A stretch of DNA of 46,243 nucleotides from Clostridia bacterium (GCA_900769815.1 CAAGID010000014.1:1-46243); one strand, 5' to 3'. Positions 1-7,079 are shown, numbered from the stretch's first letter. The notes: a model not told the origin generated them from the letters alone. Program-made: numbers and translations.

Positions 1-82
1 CCTCTCGTTCTTCTCATCACTATGTACTTTTCAAGGAGCTTTCTTTCGCTTCCCTCGGCTCCCTGCCGAAGTCAGCCTATTA

Positions 83-222
83 ATGATACCAAACTTGTTC
101 CTTTTTGTCAACTACTTTTTTATTCTTTTTTGAATATTTTTTTCGCTGGCTTTTTTACAAGTTTTCTTCGCCTTCTCTCTTGAAGGCTTGCTTATTATAT
201 TACCTTCTTCTCTTTTTGTCTA
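83..222 (-). promoter_or_regulatory. Tandem consensus promoters reading off the left edge (rRNA-operon type)
   Basis: Two sigma-A type promoters face left. The upstream one has -35 TAGACA (217-222), a 17-base spacer and -10 TATAAT (194-199). The downstream one has -35 TTGACA (106-111), a 17-base spacer and -10 TATCAT (83-88). A-rich sequence lies upstream of both. The transcript then runs through a GC-richer leader (1-75) containing GCTCCTTGAAAAGTACATAG, which resembles the leader or spacer sequence found before rRNA genes in Firmicutes. No gene is visible between 1 and 363. The rRNA assignment is an inference; the promoters themselves are seen directly. Confidence 0.7.
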
Positions 223-305
223 CTACTTTTTTGTGAACTTTTTGTGACTATTATTTTTTGTTTATCTATGGTAATTTTTGCTGAAAAATACTACTGCTTT
301 TCTTA

Positions 306-334
306 TTGCAAGGAATAAAAAATTTTGGTATAAT
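306..334 (+). promoter_or_regulatory. Promoter for the acetyltransferase/YdcF pair
   Basis: TTGCAA (306-311), a 17-base spacer and a perfect TATAAT (329-334). The start codon at 364 follows a GAGGT ribosome site. It is divergent from the rRNA-type promoters on the other strand. Confidence 0.65.
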
Positions 335-363
335 AGAATAATAAATACAGCGAGGTAGATAAA

Positions 364-819
364 ATGATTACATCAGCGTGGAAATTTGGTAAGGACATTG
401 AAGAAATTACCGCAATACGTGGGTCGGTTAATGACAGTTGGGACAGTTTTGATGAAAAATCAATACACCTTATTATATATAATGAAGGCGAAGCGGTTGG
501 TTGCGGAAGCATTTACTTTGATTCGGCAAGCTACCATATTTCCCATCTTGCAGTTAAGCCTCAAATGCAAAGGCAGTATATCGGCGATTTAATGATTCGT
601 TTGCTTATGGTAAAAGGCTTTAATATGATGGCTGAAAAAATTACCATCGTTGCACCTCTTAATACAAAAGAATTTTTTAAAAAGTACGGTTTTAGAACAG
701 TAGAAGTCTATGGAAATTCTGAAAAAATGGAGGTAACACCGCAGACACTTATAATAAACAGTAAGTGCGGGCACGATTGTTCTAATTGTGTAAATAGAGA
801 CTCATGCGTATCAAAATAA
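364..819 (+). CDS. GNAT-family N-acetyltransferase with C-terminal cysteine cluster
   Basis: A 151-residue protein of the GNAT acetyl-CoA-dependent acyltransferase superfamily. The fold is suggested by the beta4 segment around ISHLAVKPQMQRQYIG, where the R/Q-x-x-G-x-G/A acetyl-CoA loop is present but degenerate, and by the closing NTKEFFKKYGFRTVE segment typical of GNAT C-termini. Substrate is unknown. The last 20 residues hold C135, C139, C142 and C148 (CX3CX2CX5C), not part of a normal GNAT fold and suggestive of a metal or iron-sulfur site. The start follows a GAGGT site and a consensus promoter. The stop codon overlaps the next gene by 16 bases, so the two are probably co-transcribed and coupled. 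Confidence 0.75.
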   Translation: MITSAWKFGKDIEEITAIRGSVNDSWDSFDEKSIHLIIYNEGEAVGCGSIYFDSASYHISHLAVKPQMQRQYIGDLMIRLLMVKGFNMMAEKITIVAPLNTKEFFKKYGFRTVEVYGNSEKMEVTPQTLIINSKCGHDCSNCVNRDSCVSK

Positions 820-1553
820 AAATGCTTAGTTATTTACTTTCTATTATAATCCTCATATCGCTTGCAATATTCTATAAGTTTTTTATGACCGGATACTCAT
901 TTTTATCCGTAGTTTTATTGTTTATAGCGGCAATTATAGGTGCATATTTTATATTATCGTTGAAGAATACCGTCCTTTTCAGAAATCTCAAAATAATACT
1001 CACTTGCCTTGTTGCGGTATTTCTTATTCTTATGACTGTTTCGGAAATTCCCGTTATAAGCCATATGCGGAAGCGTGAAAAAGCCCATTCGCAATATTGC
1101 ATTGTGCTTGGCGCAGGCGTACACGGCACGACTCCGTCAAGAGTATTAAATCAACGAATAAAAACTGCTTATGACTTTTTAACAGAATATCCCGACACAA
1201 AGGCTATTTTAAGCGGAGGTCAGGGCTCGGGCGAAGATATTACCGAAGCACTTTGTATGAAAAATCATTTGGTAAAAATGGGTATTGATGAAAGCAGGCT
1301 TATTCTTGAAGAAAAATCAACAAGCACAAAAGAAAATCTAAAGTTTTCAAAGGAAATTTTAGGAACTCTTGCCCCTGATACCAAAGAAATTACGATAATC
1401 ACAAGTGACACTCATTTATACCGAGCCTGCTATTTAACTAAAGAGGAAGGCTTAATTCCCAAAGGATATTATGCGTACACGGACTTTCCCGTTCTGAGAT
1501 TAACATATGCCCTCCGTGAAGGTGTTGCCATATGGAAAGATTGGATATTTTAA
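804..1553 (+). CDS. YdcF/SanA-family (DUF218) membrane protein
   Basis: A 249-residue protein with three hydrophobic N-terminal segments (roughly residues 8-30, 33-52 and 60-80), followed by a DUF218 domain. Hallmarks are YCIVLGAGVHG, the SRVLNQRI segment, AILSGGQGSGEDITEA and the STSTKENLKFS motif. Members of this family are membrane-anchored and linked to envelope integrity or polysaccharide metabolism; the reaction is not established. The start at 804 lies inside the preceding gene with a weak GAGA site; the next Met codon at 822 is a plausible alternative. It ends at a strong hairpin terminator. Confidence 0.85.
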   Translation: MRIKIKMLSYLLSIIILISLAIFYKFFMTGYSFLSVVLLFIAAIIGAYFILSLKNTVLFRNLKIILTCLVAVFLILMTVSEIPVISHMRKREKAHSQYCIVLGAGVHGTTPSRVLNQRIKTAYDFLTEYPDTKAILSGGQGSGEDITEALCMKNHLVKMGIDESRLILEEKSTSTKENLKFSKEILGTLAPDTKEITIITSDTHLYRACYLTKEEGLIPKGYYAYTDFPVLRLTYALREGVAIWKDWIF

Positions 1554-1554
1554 A

Positions 1555-1586
1555 AAAGCTCCTGCAAAATTGCAGGAGCTTTAATT
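1555..1586. terminator. Bidirectional terminator between convergent genes
   Basis: A near-perfect GC-rich hairpin (AAAGCTCCTGCAA with TTGCAGGAGCTTT) is flanked by T-rich sequence in both directions. It serves the YdcF-type gene on the plus strand and galE on the minus strand. Confidence 0.85.
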
Positions 1587-1606
1587 GTATTTGTTGTACT
1601 ATTCAA

Positions 1607-2602
1607 TTACATATTCTTTGAAGCAAAATTCCACGCATCTCTGCACATTTCTTCAATGCCGAGCTCAGCGGTCCAGTTAATAAGCTCTTTTGCTTTTTTA
1701 GCATCGGCAAAGTTTGCGGCAACGTCACCGGGACGGCGGGGACAGATTTTAACGGGAATATCCTTTCCACTTGCCTTCTTGTAAGCATCAACTACCTGCA
1801 AAACGCTATAGCCGTTGCCTGTGCCGAGATTAACGGTAAGAACGCCTTTATTATTATTAAGATATTTCATTGCAGCAAGATGGCCTTTTGCGAGGTCAAC
1901 AACGTGAATATAATCACGAACGCCCGTACCGTCAATGGTATCATAATCATCCCCAAAGACCTGAAGATAAGGAAGCTTTTGAACTGCAACCTTGCAAACG
2001 TAAGGAAGCAGATTATTGGGGATTCCGTTGGGGTTATCGCCAATAAGACCGGAGGGATGAGCCCCGATAGGATTAAAATATCTTAAAAGCGCAACACGCA
2101 TTTCAGGGGCGGCAAATGCGATATCTGATAATATCTGCTCCTGCATAACCTTAGTCCAGCCGTAAGGATTGGTTGCAGAGGTACGCATATCCTCAGTTAA
2201 GGGCGGAAGATTATCACAGCCGTAAACTGTGGCTGATGATGAGAAAACAATGCTCTTAACGTTAAACTCATTCATAACCTTTAAAAGCGTAAGGGTTCCT
2301 GAAATGTTGTTACTGTAATAGAAGTGGGGTTTTTCAACAGATTCGCCAACTGCCTTAAGTCCTGCGAAATGAATAACGGATTCAATTTTATGTTTTGAGA
2401 AAACTTCACGAAGTCCTGCTTCATCATTTATATCAACTTTATAAAAGGTGCAGGCTTTACCCGTAATTTCCTTAATAGCATCAAGAACTTCGATTTTTGA
2501 ATTCATAAGGTTATCAACAATAACAACCTCATAGCCTGAATTGAGAAGCTCAACACATGTGTGAGAGCCGATAAAACCACAACCGCCGGTAACGAGTATC
2601 AT
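1607..2602 (-). CDS. galE: UDP-glucose 4-epimerase
   Basis: A 331-residue extended short-chain dehydrogenase that interconverts UDP-glucose and UDP-galactose for galactose use and surface-glycan precursor supply in the cytoplasm. It starts directly with the NAD-binding Rossmann motif MILVTGGCGFIGSH (GxxGxxG). The catalytic triad is visible as Ser in SSSATVYG, Y147 and K151 (YGWTK). The C-terminal substrate domain carries FNPIGAHPSG and VRDYIHVVDLA. Start 2602 was chosen because GGAGGT lies 8 bases upstream; a longer frame to 2644 would run through that site and the TATAAT promoter. Length matches the family. Confidence 0.95.
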   Translation of the reverse strand: MILVTGGCGFIGSHTCVELLNSGYEVVIVDNLMNSKIEVLDAIKEITGKACTFYKVDINDEAGLREVFSKHKIESVIHFAGLKAVGESVEKPHFYYSNNISGTLTLLKVMNEFNVKSIVFSSSATVYGCDNLPPLTEDMRTSATNPYGWTKVMQEQILSDIAFAAPEMRVALLRYFNPIGAHPSGLIGDNPNGIPNNLLPYVCKVAVQKLPYLQVFGDDYDTIDGTGVRDYIHVVDLAKGHLAAMKYLNNNKGVLTVNLGTGNGYSVLQVVDAYKKASGKDIPVKICPRRPGDVAANFADAKKAKELINWTAELGIEEMCRDAWNFASKNM

Positions 2603-2632
2603 AATACAAAACCTCCAAATGATTATGAAAGT

Positions 2633-2661
2633 ATTATACAACAAATAATTAAAGCGTGCAA
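2633..2661 (-). promoter_or_regulatory. Probable galE promoter
   Basis: TATAAT (2633-2638) with a 17-base spacer to TTGCAC (2656-2661). The -10 is perfect and the -35 is weak. It lies about 30 bases upstream of the galE start codon. Confidence 0.55.
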
Positions 2662-2712
2662 GTATAAAAAAGAAATTGCAGACAAATAATATAAAAAAAG
2701 GAGGTATAAATT

Positions 2713-3147
2713 ATGATTGAAAAAGATACTATCAGATTACTGCGTGAATGTGATGCAGGCGTTAAAATGGGTGTTTCTTCCATTGATGACGTTATTGATT
2801 ACATTGATAACGAGGATATGAAAAAAATCCTTACAACAAGCAAACGTGAGCACAATAAGCTGAAAAGTGAGATAAATGAACACTTGAACAGATTTGAAGA
2901 TGAGGGCAAAAACCCCGAGCCTATCGCCAAAACAATGTCGTGGATGAAAACAAACGTTAAGCTGATGATGAATGACTCAGATAAGACAGTTGCTGATTTA
3001 ATGACCGACGGTTGTAATATGGGAGTAAAATCATTAAACAAATATCTCAACGAGTACGAGGCAGCTGATGAGTTTTCAAAGGACATTACCAAACGGCTTA
3101 TTAACCTTGAAGAAAAGCTTGCCGTTGATTTAAGAGGATATTTATAA
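2713..3147 (+). CDS. Uncharacterised helical-bundle (ferritin-like/DUF2383-like) protein
   Basis: A 144-residue, soluble, highly charged protein predicted to be almost entirely helical. Helices seen by eye are roughly 1-30, 33-62, 69-95 and 98-140, the pattern of a four-helix bundle. It resembles the small Clostridial proteins annotated as DUF2383 or ferritin-like, but I do not see a clear diiron motif, so function is unknown. A strong AAAGGAGG site sits 8 bases before the ATG. It stands alone between galE (divergent) and a convergent lipoprotein gene, and is followed by a hairpin terminator. Confidence 0.6.
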   Translation: MIEKDTIRLLRECDAGVKMGVSSIDDVIDYIDNEDMKKILTTSKREHNKLKSEINEHLNRFEDEGKNPEPIAKTMSWMKTNVKLMMNDSDKTVADLMTDGCNMGVKSLNKYLNEYEAADEFSKDITKRLINLEEKLAVDLRGYL

Positions 3148-3182
3148 GTCACAGCGTTATAATTTTATATAAGAAAATAAAA

Positions 3183-3216
3183 AAGATGCTTCATTTTTGA
3201 AGCATCTTAATTTTTT
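3183..3216. terminator. Bidirectional terminator
   Basis: Perfect 11-bp stem AAGATGCTTCA/TGAAGCATCTT with a TTTT loop, followed by a T run on the plus strand and by TTTTTTA on the minus strand. It ends the gene before it and the three-gene cassette converging from the right. Confidence 0.85.
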
Positions 3217-3616
3217 AAAACCAATCCATCGGTAATGAAATTACCGGTGCAGTTGTCTGCGCAGGCGGTGCCGCGGTGGGCGTTACAGCCAAAGTGGGCT
3301 GTGAGCTTGCAGCAGGTGTAACTGCATCAGGTGTAGGCGTTGCCTGACCTGAGGGTGTTGTTTGTGTATCGGGTTTCGGTGTCGGTGTTGCCGTTACGGA
3401 CGGTTCATCACCTAAAACGTCCTCTTCCAAATTTAAACCGGGGTCTACATCGGTAGCAGGAGTATTTTCGCTTGAAGCACCGTTATCAGGAGTTCCCTGC
3501 TCCTGCCCAATAGGAGCAGGAGTGGGAGTAACTTCATCCTTTGGCGTATCGCCTTTACAGGCACCTAAAACCATAACACAACTGATTACAAGAAGAATCG
3601 ATAATAATTTCCTCAT
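3215..3616 (-). CDS. Pro/Thr-rich lipoprotein of unknown function
   Basis: A 133-residue predicted lipoprotein. Residues 1-19 form a signal sequence ending in the lipobox LGAC with the lipidated Cys at position 20. Everything after it is low-complexity and rich in Thr, Pro, Ala and acidic residues, with repeated TPTP/TPTPA units and no recognisable globular domain; it ends in the hydrophobic PMDWF. It looks like an extended wall-spanning stalk. There is no ribosome site before the ATG, and the preceding peptide gene stops 2 bases upstream (TAATTATG), so it is probably translated by coupling. Signal sequence and TPTP linkers resemble those of the large protein in the same operon. Confidence 0.75.
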   Translation of the reverse strand: MRKLLSILLVISCVMVLGACKGDTPKDEVTPTPAPIGQEQGTPDNGASSENTPATDVDPGLNLEEDVLGDEPSVTATPTPKPDTQTTPSGQATPTPDAVTPAASSQPTLAVTPTAAPPAQTTAPVISLPMDWF

Positions 3617-3618
3617 AA

Positions 3619-3741
3619 TTAACTAATTAAATCATCTTCCTGCCCAAGATCAAAGTTGCCACCGTTACCGCCGCTTTCGGTATAAATATCGGAAGCCTTG
3701 ATTTCGATAACATCAAGCTCTGGTTTAATATACTCTTTCAT
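3619..3741 (-). CDS. 40-residue peptide in the surface-protein cassette
   Basis: A short gene with a strong AAAGGAGG site 8 bases before its ATG, set between the large secreted protein (17 bases upstream) and the lipoprotein (2 bases downstream). It begins MKEYIKPELDVIEIKASDIY, continues with TESGGNGGN and ends in an acidic tail (QEDDLIS). It has no signal sequence and no Cys. The K/Y-KPE-x-x-V-x-x-I start followed by a Ser/Gly-rich stretch is a pattern I have seen in very short uncharacterised proteins of gut Clostridia; the role is unknown. A nearby upstream ATG (3748) is out of frame and too close to the ribosome site. Confidence 0.7.
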   Translation of the reverse strand: MKEYIKPELDVIEIKASDIYTESGGNGGNFDLGQEDDLIS

Positions 3742-3758
3742 TATCCATGCCTCCTTTA

Positions 3759-6233
3759 TTAATGATTAGCAGCATATGCCTGTGCTGACTGACCGTAATT
3801 AGCAATACGCTGTACGATTTCGCCTACACTTGCATCGTTTTGCTTCATAAAAATATAAGCATTAACATTGTATGAAACTGAGTGCACTAATTCTTCATTA
3901 ACATAAAGGTCAACTGTATAAGAAGTAGCATTACCTGTTGCCATAATAGCATCAGTATAAAGAACGCCACCGTCAACCTTATCGGTTACATCAGAACCAT
4001 TGAGCTTAACTGTATATTGACCAGCATCTGCTGCAAGTTCGAAGCGGAAGTAAAGCTTATAAACATTTGAAATGTTCATTCCAACACTCTTAATGTAGTT
4101 GTTATTATCTTGACGTGTTCCAACTTCTCTTACAACAACACCATCTTGCGAAAGTTTAACGGAATCAAACTCGGATTTTTCATCCTCTACCCAATCAAGA
4201 CCTGCTTTTGCAAGGTTACCGGTGTTATATTGGGTATATTTCTGTGACTCTGCACCGTATTCAAGCATATCAGCAAGAAGAGTTCTGAGTGTTGCATCTC
4301 CCGGATTGTTATTGTAAAGGTTTATAGCATTCTGTTTTACGCTATAAGTCTTTTCAGCAATAACTTCGCCATCAGCATCAATAACTTCTGCTAAAATTTC
4401 ATCAGCCATACACTGTGCATTGATGCCTTCATATGAGAAACGATATGTGTTACCACTAACAAGAACACCTGTAACACCTTCAACTGTGTTGCCGTTACGT
4501 GTAAAGTTCATTGTTGCATCAGTGTAGCCTTCAGCAAGTTCAACATCATAATTTACTGTAAGTGTTGAACCGATATCAACCTGTGCACCTATGAATTCAG
4601 CGGGTGTAGGTGTGGGTGCGGGTGTAGGTGTGGGCATCGTGAAGGGAATATCAAATTCCTTTGTAAAGCTTATGCCTGTGTACTTCGTCCAGTTAGTAAC
4701 AATACTCTCCTCTGAAGGTGCAATGTAAATAACGTCAGTATTACCAAGATTGCCCGGGAAATCCACACGCAAACCAAGCTGTGTATAATTTCTAGCTTGA
4801 CCTTCTGGATCTTTAACGCTTGAAAGATAATACGTCTTAGGAATAGTAATGGAAACAGTTTTAGCTACGTTAGCTGTAAGAGATACCTGTGTAAGATACG
4901 GGCGTTTGGTTTCGGGCTGTCCGGGTTCATTAAAGATATATTGACTCCAACCTTCTGAGGGATAAATATCAATAGTTCCGATGTCATTTACACTGTAAAG
5001 AGTAAACTTAAATGTTTTTGTATCTTCATTCTCTTCAAAAACAACATCCTTAAACAAATTGTCTGCAATTGAGTATCTTACAGTGCTTTCTCCTGTAAAC
5101 TTAAGTGCTATAGGATCAGGTGTGGGTGTAGGATCTGCAGGAAGTTCAGAAACATTTGTAGTCTGAATTGCACCTGTTGTGCCACCAGAGCGTCCAGCTC
5201 TACGGTTAAAAAGCACTTCGGGATTGTTTTCAGTTGCAACTATGATTGAATTACCTGCAGTAAGTCCCCCTGTTATATCAAAGCGGAGCTGGAGTGATGA
5301 TACTGCATTTGTGCCGTCATAGGTACCGTTTGCATCGCAAGGAATGTTAATTGTAACAGTTGCCTTATTGCCTGCGGCGATGGTAGTTGTTTGTGAATAT
5401 AAACTACTGCCCGAAGCAGTGCGGTAACGAGTTATAATAGTTACAGCTTCTGTTGCGGAAGTATTATATATAACAAAGTTCTTTGTAATAGTACCCGCGT
5501 TAGCCATTTCTTTTGTAAGGCTGCCTGTCGGACCAATAAGATATGCAGTTCCGCCATCATATGTTGTAGTTATATTATACTTAACACCAGCAGGAAGTGC
5601 TTCTTCTGCGTAATTGAAGATACCGCTTGCAATGTTATAAATAGCATCGCTTGTATTAAAGTCAGTAGGATAAATAACAAATGTTGAATCCTTCGTATGA
5701 TCACCTGTCAATTGTAATCTAAACTGCACTTTATCAAGAGCTGCATAGCCTGAAACGCCTTCATATGTTCCACTTGCAGCTTTATGAACCCAATTACCGT
5801 CAGTAAAAAGGTATGCATTCATTTTTATTGTAAACGTCTGGCTTTCGCCCGGTTGCAATGTTTCCTCTTGTCTTTTAACACCGTCAACGTCTGTTGCGTA
5901 ACCGTTTCCACCGCCGTAATAACCTAACAAAATTTTCACAGAATAATTACCGTCATTATATATAACATATGACTTAGTAATTGTACCTTTCGCGGTAGTG
6001 TTTGCAGTGCCGTCACCAACATTATCAACAATTGTAACATCAGCACTTGTTAATCCGGCAACTGCTTGTGGAGAGGAAGTACCAGTACGATTTTGATTTA
6101 AAGTAAATCTCCTGCCAACAGTTGTACCGGTTGTTTGGGCACTTGTTCCTTCTGCATTAGCAACGAAAGTCATCATACTTACGCATGAAATAATCATTGA
6201 TAAAGCAAGAAGAATTGATAAAAGTTTTTTCAT
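3759..6233 (-). CDS. Large secreted repeat-domain surface protein
   Basis: An 824-residue exported protein. Residues 1-28 are a signal peptide ending ANA/EG. Three related beta-rich domains follow, about 60-205, 215-345 and 375-525, each with an ITK-x-(F/Y)VIYN-like strand, a V-x-I-x-I strand and an LQ/LRxDxxG(G/D) strand before an I(I/V)-x-P segment. Thr-Pro linkers lie near 367-373 and 534-545. The C-terminal part has two modules that each end in a helix with a YG-x-SQ/SA-x-Y signature: LADMLEYGAESQKY (653-666) and IANYGQSAQAY (811-821). That helix is frequent in Clostridial surface proteins. No sortase or dockerin motif is seen. A consensus promoter and AAAGGAA site precede it. Confidence 0.8.
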   Translation of the reverse strand: MKKLLSILLALSMIISCVSMMTFVANAEGTSAQTTGTTVGRRFTLNQNRTGTSSPQAVAGLTSADVTIVDNVGDGTANTTAKGTITKSYVIYNDGNYSVKILLGYYGGGNGYATDVDGVKRQEETLQPGESQTFTIKMNAYLFTDGNWVHKAASGTYEGVSGYAALDKVQFRLQLTGDHTKDSTFVIYPTDFNTSDAIYNIASGIFNYAEEALPAGVKYNITTTYDGGTAYLIGPTGSLTKEMANAGTITKNFVIYNTSATEAVTIITRYRTASGSSLYSQTTTIAAGNKATVTINIPCDANGTYDGTNAVSSLQLRFDITGGLTAGNSIIVATENNPEVLFNRRAGRSGGTTGAIQTTNVSELPADPTPTPDPIALKFTGESTVRYSIADNLFKDVVFEENEDTKTFKFTLYSVNDIGTIDIYPSEGWSQYIFNEPGQPETKRPYLTQVSLTANVAKTVSITIPKTYYLSSVKDPEGQARNYTQLGLRVDFPGNLGNTDVIYIAPSEESIVTNWTKYTGISFTKEFDIPFTMPTPTPAPTPTPAEFIGAQVDIGSTLTVNYDVELAEGYTDATMNFTRNGNTVEGVTGVLVSGNTYRFSYEGINAQCMADEILAEVIDADGEVIAEKTYSVKQNAINLYNNNPGDATLRTLLADMLEYGAESQKYTQYNTGNLAKAGLDWVEDEKSEFDSVKLSQDGVVVREVGTRQDNNNYIKSVGMNISNVYKLYFRFELAADAGQYTVKLNGSDVTDKVDGGVLYTDAIMATGNATSYTVDLYVNEELVHSVSYNVNAYIFMKQNDASVGEIVQRIANYGQSAQAYAANH

Positions 6234-6262
6234 TTTTTTCGTTCCTTTCTAAAAAAATATAT

Positions 6263-6313
6263 TCGTATACTTATATACGATTTTATTATACTGCTTTGCA
6301 TTGTGTTTGTCAA
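6263..6313 (-). promoter_or_regulatory. Consensus promoter with palindrome over the start point
   Basis: TTGACA (6308-6313), a 17-base spacer and TATAAT (6285-6290): a fully consensus promoter for the surface-protein cassette. An inverted repeat TCGTATA-CTTA-TATACGA (6263-6280) covers the expected transcription start near 6278, which suits either a repressor operator or a 5' stabilising hairpin. The promoter is seen directly; the operator role is inference. Confidence 0.75.
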
Positions 6314-6402
6314 CCGTTTGTTAAAAAATATTTTTAATTTTAACTCAAAAATTATGTCGTTTATTGCAAAAATATTAATAATAGAGGTTTTTGCGGAATT
6401 TA

Positions 6403-6448
6403 TATATCCGCAGATGCGGATATAAGTGGTATTCGCCTGTCGGCGAGT
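6403..6448. repeat. Two adjacent perfect hairpins in an intergenic region
   Basis: TATATCCGC-AGAT-GCGGATATA (6403-6424) is followed by TTCGCC-TGTC-GGCGAG (6432-6447). Neither has a T run, so they are not obvious terminators. The arrangement resembles small dispersed hairpin repeats of Clostridial intergenic DNA; no second copy is seen in this window. Confidence 0.5.
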
Positions 6449-6479
6449 TGTATTTTTCGTTATTTTTATAAGTTGTGAA

Positions 6480-6509
6480 CAAAAAAAGGTTCTCTATCTA
6501 AAGAGAACC
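6480..6509 (-). terminator. Terminator of the DUF4160/DUF2442 pair
   Basis: Stem GGTTCTC...GAGAACC (6488-6509) with seven T residues following on the minus strand, 12 bases past the DUF2442 stop codon. Confidence 0.85.
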
Positions 6510-6521
6510 AGGCACACTATT

Positions 6522-6767
6522 TTATTGTAAAATGCTATATTCGTATAATTCGTGAGGCGAAATATCCTGTCCCTTTGCCCATTCTATTCCTATGCCATCT
6601 GATAACAAACGAACAGTTTTAAAATATGACTTATCTTTTAGTTCGCCATACCACGGTCCTGATATATAGGGTGTAACATCAAAAAGACGTACTTCCCCAT
6701 TTTCATATTCAAGTTTTAATGAATAAGGTTCAACAACTTCAATTTTTTTTATTTTAGGTTGCAACAT
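6522..6767 (-). CDS. DUF2442 domain protein
   Basis: An 81-residue protein matching the DUF2442 pattern: a beta strand with LKLEYENGEVRLFDVTPYI, then YFKTVRLLSDGIGIEWAKGQDISPHELY near the C-terminus. Proteins of this family are nearly always next to a DUF4160 gene, as here. The pair has been suggested to be toxin-antitoxin-like, but biochemical function is unproved. An AAAGGAG site precedes the ATG, 15 bases after the stop of the upstream gene, so both are in one transcript. Confidence 0.85.
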   Translation of the reverse strand: MLQPKIKKIEVVEPYSLKLEYENGEVRLFDVTPYISGPWYGELKDKSYFKTVRLLSDGIGIEWAKGQDISPHELYEYSILQ

Positions 6768-6782
6768 ATTATTACTCCTTTA

Positions 6783-7049
6783 TTATTTCAGAGGATCAAT
6801 TCTAAAAAATTGTTCACCATTAGAAAGTAGTTTCCAGTTTGCCTCCAAGTCATCTTTATGAATAACTATCCACGCTTCAAGCAATTTTAATTTGGATTTA
6901 GGAAACGTACCCTCAAGCACCGTACCATCAAGCGAAATTACTATTTCTTCCCCCGAATATTCAGCGTGAATATGGGGTTCATTATGTTTACCGCCAATTT
7001 CACGATACATTCGAACTATAATTCCATAAAAAGTGCTTAATACCGGCAT
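6783..7049 (-). CDS. DUF4160 domain protein
   Basis: An 88-residue protein with DUF4160 hallmarks: PVLSTFYGIIVRMYREIGGKHNEPHIHAEYSGEE near the start (residues 2-36) and a W-x-x-x-H/N-K-x-x-L-x-x-NW helix. The NEPHIHAEY segment is the family's most conserved part. It is first in a two-gene unit with DUF2442 and has its own promoter and a GAGGT site. Role unknown; a toxin-antitoxin-like pair is one hypothesis in the field. Confidence 0.85.
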   Translation of the reverse strand: MPVLSTFYGIIVRMYREIGGKHNEPHIHAEYSGEEIVISLDGTVLEGTFPKSKLKLLEAWIVIHKDDLEANWKLLSNGEQFFRIDPLK

Positions 7050-7079
7050 CTTAATTACCTCAATTTTATTTCTATTTAT

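Noticed and set aside
3183..3217. A small RNA gene at the hairpin between 3147 and 3215
   Set aside because: A single stem with T runs on both sides is fully explained as a bidirectional terminator.
3240..3560. Tandem DNA repeat or CRISPR-like array in the Thr-Pro-rich lipoprotein gene
   Set aside because: The repetition is at the amino-acid level (TPTP units) with irregular spacing; there are no regular repeat-spacer units.
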